A stretch of DNA of 30,362 nt from Baffinella frigidus (GCA_026770585.1 MU646377.1:56391-86752), one strand, 5' to 3'; shown: positions 22,111-30,362, numbered from the stretch's first letter. Numbers and translations: made by a program. The notes: generated by a model not told the origin, from the letters alone.

Positions 22111-25100
22111 GTCATCTCATTCACACGCCCGAAACCCGAAACACGGAAACCCAGAACGCTGAACCCGAAACGCTAAATGCGAAAGACGGAACGCGGTAGC
22201 TCCAGCCACCGGGTTGCCGAGCGTGCGGGCCACGGTCTGATCTCATCCGGGAACCGGAAACACGAAACCCGAAACGCAAGACCCGGAACCCGGAACCCGG
22301 AACCCGAAACCGGGAATCCTGCACTATACACTCGAAACCCGAAACCCAAACCCCTGAGCCATAAACCCTAAAGAGCCGCTCGCTGGGTTAATTTCCAGGT
22401 GTGCGTTTAGAAGGAGGTACTCAAGTCAGGTTTTAGTGCAGGACTAGGTGCAGGCGAGACAGGGTGAAACTGAATTAAGCGTGTTTCCGGGGGAAAGGCG
22501 TACGCGGTTGTCGACGGCGACATTGGGGAGATGCTGGTAGGTGCTGATAGGGTCAAGTCCTGGGGTTCAAATTGTGAGTTTAGGCCTGGGTGAAACTTCA
22601 TGAAACAACGTGAAATAGCGTGAAACTGAACTAAGCGTGTTCCTGGATGGAAGATTTCGTTAAACTGAATCACGCGTGTTCCCACATGAAAGCCAGTGCT
22701 GAATTAATCATGTTTTGGGGGGAAAGGCGTACGCGGTGGTGGATGGAGACACGGGGGAGATGCTGGTCGGCGGCTCCCACAACTTCCGTCGCCCAATCGC
22801 CTCTCTCACAAAGGTGGGGAATCCACGACGGTTGACTGATCCGCGCGCGGTTTGTACCAGGATCAGGACGAGACCGGCGCGGTTAGTACCAGGAAAAGTG
22901 ATGGTTAGTCAACCCGCTGTAGGAGGAGGCGCCCAATCGCCTCTCTCACAAAGGTACTTTTCATAGCCTGGCCATCCCCCCGATGTGTACTCCGTGTCGC
23001 CGGAAATCGGTCACTCCTGGTACAAATCCGACTGAATCAGACCCAGCGAAAAGGGGGAGATGTAGGGAGGCGTACACACCGTCCGCCTCCAGATCACCTC
23101 TCACACAAAGATGGGGAATTGCTCCTTATTTTCTTTACAGCCTCGCGTAATAAAGTCCAGCCTAGAGTAATAAAGTGTATTGCTTTCAAGTCCCGCAACG
23201 GTTGACTGATCCGTTCAGTGTTTGTACCAGGAGGTGGACGAGACCGGGCACGGTTAGTACCAGGAAACGTGATGGTTAGTCAACTGCTGTGGGAGGAGGC
23301 GCCCGATCGCCTCGCTCTCAAAGGTCGACAGTCCCGCAGCTGTTGGCTCCACACGGCGGACTTCGAAGGGATTTCGTGAACAACCCATACGCGATAAAGC
23401 ATACGACCCTGGGGTAGGAAATAGCGTAGGGACATATGGGGGTTCCTACGGATGAGTTACCTGATTTTGATTGGGATGTGGCCATATTTCCCCTTCGTAG
23501 CCCACTGTGTGAGCTCCTCCTGAAAGTGTTCGCCGAGTTGACTTCACCTCTTCCAAAACCCGTTTCACGAGAGTCAACGCGTGTCAACTTTGGGGGCACA
23601 CGTTTCAAGTCAACGTGTGTCAACTTTGGAAAGTTGACAAGTGTCAACTTTGGGGCGCAGGTGATGACGTGCATGATAGTGGTGGACCTGGCCGCGCGCG
23701 ACGAGCGGATCCTCGAGGAGCAACTCCTCGTCTCGGTCCGTCCTAATTCCCCTTACGGGTTATTTTGAAAGTCGTTGTGTGAGTTTGTACCGGGCATGAC
23801 AACCTGATCATATGTGCACTGGGTATGCCAACAACCTTAAGTTGTGTGTACTGGGCGTGGAAATGTTAAGTTGACACGAAACGGTGTGTGCGCGACGCGC
23901 GGATCCTCGAGGAACAACTCCGCGTCTCGGTCCGTCCTCCACGCCAGATTCTTGGAAGGGGTCGCCAAAAGTCAATTCCCCTGAAGAAATAAGGGGAAAA
24001 TATTTAGTTTTGGCATAGTTGAACGCCAAAGTTGGCAAGGGAGTGACCCCCTCGAGCACTCTGGCGTGGCACGAAACAGTAATGTTCCAGATGTGCGGAT
24101 CCTCGATGAGCGAGTCCGCGTCTCGGTCTGCCAAACGCACCCTTGGAACCCCAAAGCCAATTCGGCCCCTCACGGCTGGACACAGGGGTTACTTTAGAAC
24201 GCGATTGTATGAGTTTGTACTGGGTATGACTATATGACTGTCTTAACGTGTTTGTACTGGGTATGAAAACAGATACACCCTCTGTCAAGTTGACAACCGT
24301 AAGTTGACACGAAATGGTATATGCGCGATGAGCAAGTCGTCGTCTCGTTCCGTTCTGGGCTTGGGTGTGGGGTCAAGGCTAGGAATGATTTATGTTGTAA
24401 TGCGTGTGTATGAGTTTGTACTGGGTGTGGCAATCTTGACATGTTTGTTCTTGGTATCCAACCCCTACACCCTAACCCCTCCTTCCCCATCAGGACGCTG
24501 CCTCGCGTATTATCGGAACACCGGCGCAGCTACATACCAGAGCCTAGTGTTTGATTAGCCGGAGCAGGCCTGCGCCTAAGATTTAATTAGGCCGCCTAAT
24601 GATTGACAGCGCAGAACACCCCGCAGGAGGCCGCATCCCGCATCATCGGGACATCCGCGCGTTTGCGGAGTGGCGACTGCCTCTCAGTGCGCCACGCGCT
24701 CCTTGCTATGATGTTACCCTCTGGTAATCCCGAAACCCTGAACCCTAACCTAAAACCCGAGATCCGAAATCCTAAATCTGAGACCCGAAACCCGAAACCC
24801 TTCACTCGAAACCCTACATCCGAAACCCTGCACCCTGAACCCTAACCACAACCCCCACTCCCCAAACGCAGGCAACGACGCCGCATGGGCGCTGGCCGAG
24901 CACTTCGGTATGCGGCTCTACGCTCGGAGGGTCGCGGCGAGCAGGTCCGCTGCCTGAACTCTCAACCCTGCACCCTAAACCCTAAACCCTACACCCTGAA
25001 ATCTAAACCATGAACCCTAAACCCTAAACCATGAAGCCTAAACCCTAAACCCTAAACCCTAAACCCTAAACCCTAAACCCTAAACCCCAAACCCTAAACC

Positions 25101-28100
25101 CTTAACCCTAAACCCTAAACTATAAACCCTCAACCCTAAAACCTAAACACTTAACCCTCAACTCTAAACTCTAAACCCTAAACCTGGACCCTCCGGGACA
25201 CCCTTAACCTAAAGCCAGAACCCTACACGCTTGACCGTAACCCCTACACCCTAACCCCTCAACCCTGAGCGAGCAGGCGAGCAAGGAAGGTTCGGGAGGA
25301 GAGGGGGAGGGAGGCGCTTGAGGTGTGCCCCCTTGCCACCCAATGGCTCGAATCACCGCACCACACACGCACCAAAACACCCCCTGCCTCTCCCCTTGAT
25401 TGAGTCACCATACAAGCACCAAAGAAACTCCCTGCCTCCGTGTTGGGGTGTGGGGTTTGGGGTTTGGCTCGTGCACTGCCTCTTCTGCTAGACTGTTGCA
25501 GCCACTACGGCGGTGTGCTGGCAAGTCGCAACAATGGGCAAGCAAATCGGAACTTTTGCTATTTTCAAAGATCAAAGTTGGCACGTTGTTGTACCAGCAC
25601 CATCAACGTTTACCATTTCTGCACCGGTGTTTGCACTGCTGCGCTGCGCCTTTGAATCTGGCGCGGGTAGGTGTCGCGTGCGGTATTGGACTAGGGTGCA
25701 CCCTAGGGCTGTCTCATGTAGTATTGGGTTACGGTGGGCGCTGAGGTGTTCAACAGCCCTCACAGAAAGCTCAAATCACTTTTGTCCTTCTATTTTTGGG
25801 TAAAAAACAGCTGCAGTCAAGTCAAATTCCGAGGCTTACTATGCCACACCGATTTAGGATTTGAGCGCCCTCTGAGAGCTGGTGGGTCTCATGCGGTATT
25901 CGACTACGGCAGGTGCTAGGGCTCCTACAAGAGACGGGGTCCTAAAAGCCCTAGACCAATCACGTACTCTGGCAGAATACGTACGTGGTCCACGGAGCCT
26001 TGCTCGACCAATCTCATCTTGGAAGATAACTGAATCACTTCTTTTTCAATAGGAGCTTGAATAGGAGAAAATCGTTGGCGCATAGTACATCTAATTAGGC
26101 CTCCTAATTAAATCAAGAAAACGCTAATTAGGGAACTGGTTCAGTTACCTTTCGAGATGAAATGAAGAGCTCTGACCCTGGGGCGGTGTTTCAGGATAAT
26201 GTGATCAACTCGGCGCTACCGAGCGGAAATGAAGCGCTCGAGATCCTCGGCGGAAAGCAAAGAGATGCCACCCACGACCCTGTCAGCAACTGGTACCCGC
26301 CCGTTTCATCTAGGATTTAGAGAATTTGGAGTTCCCCGCAATTGGTTGAGACCCTCAAAGGCGGAAAGCCCCTAGCCCTTGTGGGCTACAGGTCAGGGTG
26401 TGGTCCGTCAGGGGTAGGGGTTTAAGGGTTTCTCAACGTTGAGTCAACAACTGGCACGAGCCCTTCTCAGTGCTTGGGCGGGTTTCTTTTTGGCGGGGGG
26501 CGTTTAGGGGTCAGGGGTGACGGGTTAGGGTTTAGGGACTACACTAGATGCAAAAACAAATCAGATAACGGTTGCAGGTTTCAAGGGTTTGGGGACGGAG
26601 GGCTGAGCCACTTTCGTGGACCACGTTTTGCAGGTTGGCGGAAACGAATTTTTACTCTGCGCATCCAAACCCCTACACCCTACACCCTAAACCCTGAACC
26701 CAGGCACCTGAAACTCAAAACCCTGAACCCTCAATTCTGAACCCTGCAGGGTGGCGGAAATCCATAAAATGAACATCTACGCAGCGCATCTACAGCTCCT
26801 CTCGGCCCACTCGGGTTGGCAACCTATTCTCTGGTTGACATTCCGAGTGTGTCAACTTACCGGAATGTCAACTTACGATTTGTACAAACCCGTCAACTTT
26901 GGGGGTGGAATGGCAGGGTGGCGGAGATGAACTTCTACGCGGCGCATCTCCAGCTCCTCTCGACCCACTTCGAGAACCCCCACGGGTGCTCCCCCACCTC
27001 CCGTACAAAACGTTGAACAACTTTTAAGAGTTGACTTTCAGCGGGGATGTACATCCATGGAATGAGGGACCACGTTCATACACTGCGCATCCATCACACA
27101 CGAGGGGGAGGGTTGTCCCGAGGCTGTCTTTTGCCCTGTAGTTCGAGATCGGTCTCGTCCCTAAATGGCCTCCTGCTTCGAAGAGTTGGGGTCACCCCTC
27201 GCCTTTTGCAGGTACAAACCGGACGCGTGTGCGACACACCCATAAAGGGTGGAGGCGCATCCATAAAATGAGGGCCCACATTCATACACTGCGCATTCAT
27301 AACCTCTCCCCCTCGGTGCAAAGTTACAATTTGCCCTGAACACTAAACCGTTTCCCATCGGGTGTAGGATGAGCCAGCGGTGGCACCTCTCGACAGCGCG
27401 CGACGCCGCCGCCCTCACCGTCGCGGCCCTCCAGCGCCCCCTCTTCCTGCGCGTTGTCGGCACCGCTGAAGCTACCATCCCGGTATTTCCCCTCCTTGGA
27501 TCTGCGGTCACGAGGTTTGGGATTGGTCACGCGGTGCTAGTGCCCTCATTAACCGCCGGATAAGGCACGTTAACCTCCGGATAAGGCACGTGCGTCTCTC
27601 ACCGTCACCCCCTCTTCCGGCGCGTTGTCGGCACCGCCCAAGCCACCATCCCGGCATGCCCCCCCCTGGGTGTTTTTGTACGGGAATTGGAGCCGATCGT
27701 TCAAACTCAGCCGGGAAATGGCTCCAGGGACGCCTCCCCTCTAAGGGGGGTTGAGGGTTTTGGGGGCGCTTACACGCCCAATGTTCCAAGGGGCAATCGT
27801 CGAAGCTACTGTCTCGGTCCGGCCCCGAACCCCTAAACCCTAAAACCCTGAACCCAAAGACCTTGAAACTCAAAAACCTAAGCCGTAAAAGCTAAGCCCC
27901 TGAACCCCTGAGACCCTGAACTCTAAACCCCCGAAACCGTTAACCCTTGACACTAAACCCTAAACCCCAAACCCTTGAGACCCTGAAGACCCTTGAAACT
28001 CTACACCCTAACTCCTGATCCCCAGTTCCTAAACCATAAACTATGAGACCCGGACCCCCAAACCCAAACCGCAATCCCTAGAACCTATCGCCGAACCCCA

Positions 28101-30362
28101 AGTGTAAAACGTGCTGAGTGGGGACGAGCCTGGCCCTCAACCCCTAACCCCTTAAAATCCTGAACTTCAAACTCTAAACCCTTGAAACCCTTCAAACCCT
28201 GGAAACCCTGAATCAAAACCTTCCCCAAACACCAAACTTTTTCCTCTTCTTGATTACCCTCAAAAAAAGACCTCGAGAGAGGTCCTCCAGCCTTTTGAAA
28301 AGTGATCAACTTACTACTTCTCGAATACCGCGATGTGGCGGGCGGGCTTGACTCCCTTTCAAACCCTGAATCCTAACCGCATACCCCAGGTGCGCAACGA
28401 GATGAACAAAGAGCAGCCAGAACGGGAAATGACGTACCAGGTTCTAAACCCTAAACCCTAAACCCTAAACCCTAAACCCTAAACCCCACACCCTAAACCC
28501 TAAACCCCACACCCCAAACACCACAACCCCAAACCCTGCCCCCCAAACCCCAAAACCCCAAACCCTAAACCCCAAAACCCCAAACCCTAAAACCCAAACC
28601 CCAAACCCCAAATTCTAAACCCTAAACCCCAAAATCTAAACTCTAAACCCTAAACCCTAAACCCTAAACCCTAAACCCTAAACCCTAAACACCTATACCA
28701 GAACACGAACGCGCTTCTGGCAGAGGGACACTTCGGCGTAAAAACAGGTGCGCGCTCAGCCACCCGAAACCCGAAACCCGAAACCCTAAATCCCGCACCC
28801 TAGCCCCCAGATGCAGCTTCTCCGTCTTTCTCCTGACAACTCGACTTCCTTCCTCGTTTTGGAAATGCTAATTTGCACCCATTTTCACGTCAAACGCTAC
28901 TCGAGTACCGCTCAGAAGGCTACGTGGAACCAGCAGCCCCGGATATCCAGGGTAACGTGACCCATTTCCAATACAAATTGAAGAAACGGATCCAATTCCG
29001 GTTCAAACGTGTTTCCTGTAGCCTTTTGAGAGGACTGGGACCTCCCTTGAGAGTTTAAAGTGAAACACGTAACACTGGTTGGCCTATTTGTGTTTTCAAA
29101 TTATCGATTCAAAATTAGGCCGATTTGTACCCAGACCCCAAACTCTGAACCCTAAACCCTGTTTGCCGATCATACCCGCAACTCTCCTCGTCAGCCTATT
29201 AACCCTCCTCCCCCTTCTCTTTCACACATTTCACTATTAATAGTATGACCCAATTGTTGAGCGATTTTGACGAAAATTGCTAACCAATTGGGTCATACTA
29301 GTAATAGAGACTAGGTCCGACCCCGTAACAAAAACCTAAACCTCCAATCCTCAACCCTCAACCCTAAACCCTAAACCCTAAACTCTAAACCCTAAACCCA
29401 GAACCGAAACCGAATGGACGGCCCCTGTCTCGCAAGTCATCACACGTACCACCGCAAGGGGGGCCTGAGATGAGGCCTGCCCTAGGATGCTAAGACAATG
29501 GTGTCCTTTGTTGCGAGTAACCCCAGTGCTTTCACAGCAGAGACGACTCCTGCAGAAGGGCACTGTCTTGCGTCTGCAAAGTGGGCCCACTTTATCACGG
29601 GCACCGCCGCTGGGGGGTCCCTAGGTTCCTAGTGTCCTTAGCTCCAAGGAATAAGCCAAACGTAGGACCCTTAGCTCCTAGGAATAAGCCTAACGTAGGA
29701 CCCTTAGCTCCTAGGCGTAAGCCAAACGTAGGACCCTTAGCTCCTAGGAATAAGCCTAACGTAGGACCCTTAAATTACTACACGAATGGTTGACTATTAC
29801 TAGTATGATGCGTTGCTATTGCTAGTATTTTTCAACCCTAAACAGTAAAACCAAACGGCAGGGACAACTCCCGCCGCAGGGCACTGTCTCGCGACTGCGA
29901 AGCGGGTCCCTCCAGAGAGAGTTTGATTGGATACCAATCACTATTACTAGTATGACTCAATCGTGTGGCAATTTGGTTGCAAAAACTAATAGTTTTATTC
30001 ATTTTGAACTTTGGAGACGGCTCCCGCAGTAGTATTATCCTGCTGACTCGTAGTATTATCGTGCTGTCTAATAGTATTTTAGTGCTGACCCCACACCATC
30101 CCCCACGCCAACCGCAGGGACAACTCCAGAGACGACTCCCGCAGTAGTAGTATCCTGCTGACTAATAGTATTATAGTGCTGACTACCACACCCTTCCCCT
30201 GACCACCAACCGCAGGGACGACCCCAGCCGCAGGGCACTGTCTCGCGTCTGCAAAGCGGGTCCCTCTCGGTAACCCCCAAACCCCAAACCCTAAACCCCA
30301 AACCCCAAACCCCAAACCCCAAACCCCAAACCCCAAACCCCAAACCCCAAACCCCAAACCCC
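22033..30362 (+). CDS. D-alanyl-D-alanine carboxypeptidase (peptidase S11, PBP type), multi-exon, partial at right edge
   Basis: This is a serine DD-peptidase that removes the terminal D-Ala of peptidoglycan stem peptides. Ten exons join in phase to give AYAVVDGDTGEML, RPIASLTK (catalytic Ser and Lys), a helical segment, GTSARLRSGD, LPSGND (SxN motif), ALAEHFG, MNFYAAHLQLLS, FENPHG, HLSTARDAAALT, NTNALLAEGHFGVKTG (KTG motif) and TTPAAGHCLASAKR. All three catalytic boxes are intact. The gene has spliceosomal introns and host-like repeats, so it is nuclear. By analogy with moss and prasinophyte plastid peptidoglycan genes the product probably acts in the plastid; this is inference. The 3' end lies beyond 30362 and the 5' exons are uncertain. 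Confidence 0.88.
22190..22226 (+). pseudogene. Ghost copy of carboxypeptidase exon a end
   Basis: GTAGCTCCAGCCACCGGGTT matches GTCGCTCCAGCTACCGGGCT of exon a; it then keeps GTGCGGGCCA and loses the donor context. Confidence 0.82.
22492..22552 (+). pseudogene. Ghost copy of carboxypeptidase exon b start
   Basis: GGGGGAAAG| followed by a frame reading AYAVVDGDIGEMLVGA, against AYAVVDGDTGEMLVGG in the live exon. Most base differences are synonymous, which is unusual for a dead copy. Confidence 0.9.
22727..22813 (+). CDS. Carboxypeptidase exon b (SLTK active site)
   Basis: Acceptor GGAAAG|GCG, donor AAG|GTGGGG, phase 0 to 0. It encodes AYAVVDGDTGEMLVGGSHNF then RRPIASLTK. SLTK is the SxxK box with the nucleophilic serine. 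Confidence 0.92.
22930..23325 (+). pseudogene. Three ghost copies of carboxypeptidase exon b end
   Basis: CGCCCAATCGCCTCTCTCAC then AAAGGT at 22930-22956 is nearly identical to the SLTK end with its donor. 23086-23117 and 23298-23325 are diverged. The intervening sequence (GTACCAGGA...GATGGTTAGTCAAC) is also duplicated at 22855-22920 and 23224-23285. Confidence 0.85.
23661..23735 (+). CDS. Carboxypeptidase exon c (VMTCMIVVDL)
   Basis: Acceptor GCGCAG|GTG, donor TCG|GTCCGT, phase 0 to 0. It encodes VMTCMIVVDLAARDERILEE then QLLVS, the helix after SxxK (family MTA..VLE). Three decayed copies follow it. Confidence 0.9.
23880..24360 (+). pseudogene. Three ghost copies of carboxypeptidase exon c end
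   Basis: Copies at 23880-23940, 24093-24135 and 24318-24360 repeat the RDERILEEQLLVS|donor segment, spaced about 200-230 bases apart. The nearest keeps GCGGATCCTCGAGGA and GTCTCGGTCCGTCCT; the farthest keeps only CGTCTCGTTCCGTTC. Confidence 0.88.
23938..24068. mobile_element. TIR element, family 5
   Basis: The left end CACGCCAGATTCTTGGAAGG and the right end ...GAGCACTCTGGCGTGG are inverted. A related inverted copy of its left arm is at 6022-6066 (CTTTTGGCAACCCCTTCCAA). It sits between ghost copies of exon c. Confidence 0.7.
24492..24535 (+). pseudogene. Ghost copy of carboxypeptidase exon d start
   Basis: CAG|GACGCTGCCTCGCGTATTA reads DAASRIIGTPA, against EAASRIIGTSA in the live exon. Third-position changes dominate. 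Confidence 0.85.
24627..24723 (+). CDS. Carboxypeptidase exon d (GTSARLRSGD..LPSG)
   Basis: Acceptor CCGCAG|GAG, donor TCTG|GTAATC, phase 0 to 1. It encodes EAASRIIGTSARLRSGDCLS then VRHALLAMMLPS plus the first base of Gly. It carries the Ser and half the Gly codon of the SxN motif. Confidence 0.92.
24872..24944 (+). CDS. Carboxypeptidase exon e (ND.AWALAEHFG)
   Basis: Acceptor ACGCAG|GC completes the Gly of SGN. It encodes NDAAWALAEHFGMRLYARRV then AAS, with donor AGCAG|GTCCGC in phase 2, matching exon f. Another donor at TTCG|GTATGC would break the phase. Confidence 0.88.
24955..25265. repeat. Telomere-like array, nearly perfect CCCTAAA
   Basis: It contains about 8 consecutive perfect CCCTAAA units near 25030-25086, the cleanest run in the window. 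It fills the start of the intron after carboxypeptidase exon e. Confidence 0.93.
25270..26600. other. Long intron interior, no gene supported
   Basis: About 1.3 kb between carboxypeptidase exons e and f. It holds a thrice-repeated word like TCATGCGGTATTCGACTACG (25675, 25713, 25890), AATTAGG-rich pieces near 26095, and a telomere-like tract at 26500-26540. No coding segment of the enzyme was found here. Confidence 0.5.
26616..26815 (+). pseudogene. Two ghost copies of carboxypeptidase exon f (upstream)
   Basis: 26745-26815 reads VAEIHKMNIYAAHLQLLSAH and then diverges before NPHG, with a six-base in-frame insertion. 26616-26672 keeps only the acceptor and the first 30-40 bases. Confidence 0.87.
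26917..26985 (+). CDS. Carboxypeptidase exon f (MNFYAAHLQLL..FENPHG)
   Basis: Acceptor GGCAG|G, donor CACGG|GTGCTC, phase 2 to 2. It encodes VAEMNFYAAHLQLLSTHFEN then PHG, the MN..A..LGM..T.F.NPHG block. A near copy at 26745-26815 lacks the NPHG end. Confidence 0.92.
27044..27302 (+). pseudogene. Two ghost copies of carboxypeptidase exon f start (downstream)
   Basis: 27044-27098 and 27247-27302 share CATCCATAAAATGAGGG-type and ACACTGCGCATCCAT-type segments related to ATGAACATCTACGCAGCGCA. They resemble each other more than the live exon. Confidence 0.65.
27368..27482 (+). CDS. Carboxypeptidase exon g (HLSTARDAAALT)
   Basis: Acceptor GTGTAG|G in phase 2, donor CCG|GTATTT in phase 0. It encodes MSQRWHLSTARDAAALTVAA then LQRPLFLRVVGTAEATIP. 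NPHG followed shortly by H.STARD is typical of S11 enzymes. Confidence 0.9.
27588..27660 (+). pseudogene. Ghost copy of carboxypeptidase exon g end
   Basis: CGGCGCGTTGTCGGCACCGC followed by CATCCCGGCATG repeats the FLRVVGTA..TIP donor end. The donor GT has become GC. Confidence 0.82.
27825..28250. repeat. Degenerate telomere-like tract
   Basis: CCCTGAAACC and CCCTTGAAACC variants with irregular spacing, between carboxypeptidase exons g and h. No gene seen. Confidence 0.8.
28390..28440 (+). CDS. Carboxypeptidase exon h (linker)
   Basis: Acceptor CCCCAG|GTG, donor CAG|GTTCTA, phase 0 to 0. It encodes VRNEMNKEQPEREMTYQ. It has the right place and phase between the STARD and NTN blocks. Confidence 0.82.
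28441..28692. repeat. Telomere-like array with CCCTAAA and CCCCAAA blocks
   Basis: Clean CCCTAAA runs flank a CCCCAAA-rich middle. The whole intron between exons h and i is essentially repeat. Confidence 0.93.
28702..28747 (+). CDS. Carboxypeptidase exon i (NTNALL..GVKT)
   Basis: Acceptor ACCAG|AAC, donor ACAG|GTGCGC, phase 0 to 1. It encodes NTNALLAEGHFGVKT plus the first base of Gly. It holds the KT of the KTG box. Confidence 0.93.
29233..29308. mobile_element. Small TIR element, family 6
   Basis: CTATTAATAGTATGACCCAA and TTGGGTCATACTAGTAATAG are inverted around an AT-rich core of about 35 bases. Related ends occur at 29793-29830 and 29940-29990. Confidence 0.75.
29536..29592 (+). pseudogene. 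Ghost copy of carboxypeptidase exon j (first)
   Basis: CAG|AGACGACTCCTGCAGAAGG reads TTPAEGHCLASAKWAH. It is in phase but lacks the first G of the KTG glycine codon and the VPLG|GT donor. Confidence 0.82.
29638..29771. repeat. 33-bp tandem repeat, about 4 copies
   Basis: The unit contains AGCTCCTAGGAATAAGCCTA and ACGTAGGACCCTT, with AAGCCAAACG and AAGCCTAACG variants mixed. It lies in the intron before carboxypeptidase exon j. Confidence 0.9.
29860..29912 (+). pseudogene. Near-intact copy of carboxypeptidase exon j without donor
   Basis: GGCAG|GGACAACTCCCGCCGCA reads GTTPAAGHCLATAKRVPP. The acceptor is good, but the donor CTCG|GTAACC is replaced by CTCCAGAGAG with no GT, so the copy at 30216 is preferred. 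Confidence 0.82.
30005..30150 (+). pseudogene. Short relics of carboxypeptidase exon j start
   Basis: GGAGACGGCTCCCGCAGTAG (30005-30024) and GCAGGGACAACTCCAGAGAC then GACTCCCGCAGTAG (30115-30148) repeat the exon j acceptor and first 15-20 bases. They are mixed with a short tandem GTAGTATTATCCTGCTGACT. Confidence 0.7.
30216..30269 (+). CDS. Carboxypeptidase exon j (G-TTPAAGHCLASAKR)
   Basis: Acceptor CCGCAG|GG completes the KTG glycine. It encodes TTPAAGHCLASAKRVPL with donor CTCG|GTAACC, phase 1. It matches the family's KTG.T..AG.CL..SA.R. The next exon lies outside the window. Confidence 0.88.
30276..30362. repeat. CCCCAAA array at the right edge
   Basis: About 11-12 near-perfect CCCCAAA units immediately after the exon j donor. 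The array continues past the window. Confidence 0.93.

Noticed and set aside
26745-26815. Use of this copy as the live carboxypeptidase exon f
   Set aside because: It diverges before NPHG and has no fitting donor; the copy at 26917 is complete.
29862-29912. Use of this copy as the live carboxypeptidase exon j
   Set aside because: No GT donor follows; the copy at 30216-30269 has a donor and matching phase.

Overview
This window is nuclear DNA of a photosynthetic eukaryote. Both recognisable genes are split into many short exons (36 to 179 bases) by GT-AG introns. The introns are filled with degenerate 7-base repeats of the plant/algal telomere type (TTTAGGG and variants TTTCGGG, TTCAGGG, TGTAGGG, TTTGGGG). 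A D-alanyl-D-alanine carboxypeptidase with introns points to an alga that keeps plastid peptidoglycan genes. A prasinophyte-like green alga is my best guess; I cannot prove it from sequence alone. No rRNA, tRNA, CRISPR or prokaryotic operon was seen.

Layout. (1) 1-4.5 kb: repeat-rich DNA with two unidentified GC-rich reading frames (minus 1032-1562, plus 2478-3008), several palindromic elements and telomere-like tracts. (2) About 5.2-19.5 kb, minus strand: a cysteinyl-tRNA synthetase of bacterial/organellar type. I reconstruct 20 exons, from an N-terminal targeting-like exon at 19521 to the C-terminal [12 protein letters not shown] exon at 5388. Nearly every junction agrees in reading phase and rebuilds the family order: [87 protein letters not shown]. 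(3) 19.5-20.0 kb: a divergent intergenic/promoter interval. (4) About 20.0-30.4 kb, plus strand: a penicillin-binding-type D-Ala-D-Ala carboxypeptidase (peptidase S11). Ten phase-compatible exons carry SLTK, SGN and KTG; the gene runs off the right edge, and its 5' exons are less certain.

The most unusual feature is in the introns. Almost every exon is flanked by one to five decayed partial copies of itself ('ghost exons'). Many keep the splice junction, and similarity usually falls with distance from the live exon. Together with a TIR-bearing intronic element family of about 140 bp and the telomere-like filler, this suggests introns here grow by repeated local duplication of exon edges plus repeat expansion. 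The two genes are not functionally linked beyond a probable shared divergent promoter; both may serve an organelle (translation and plastid wall).
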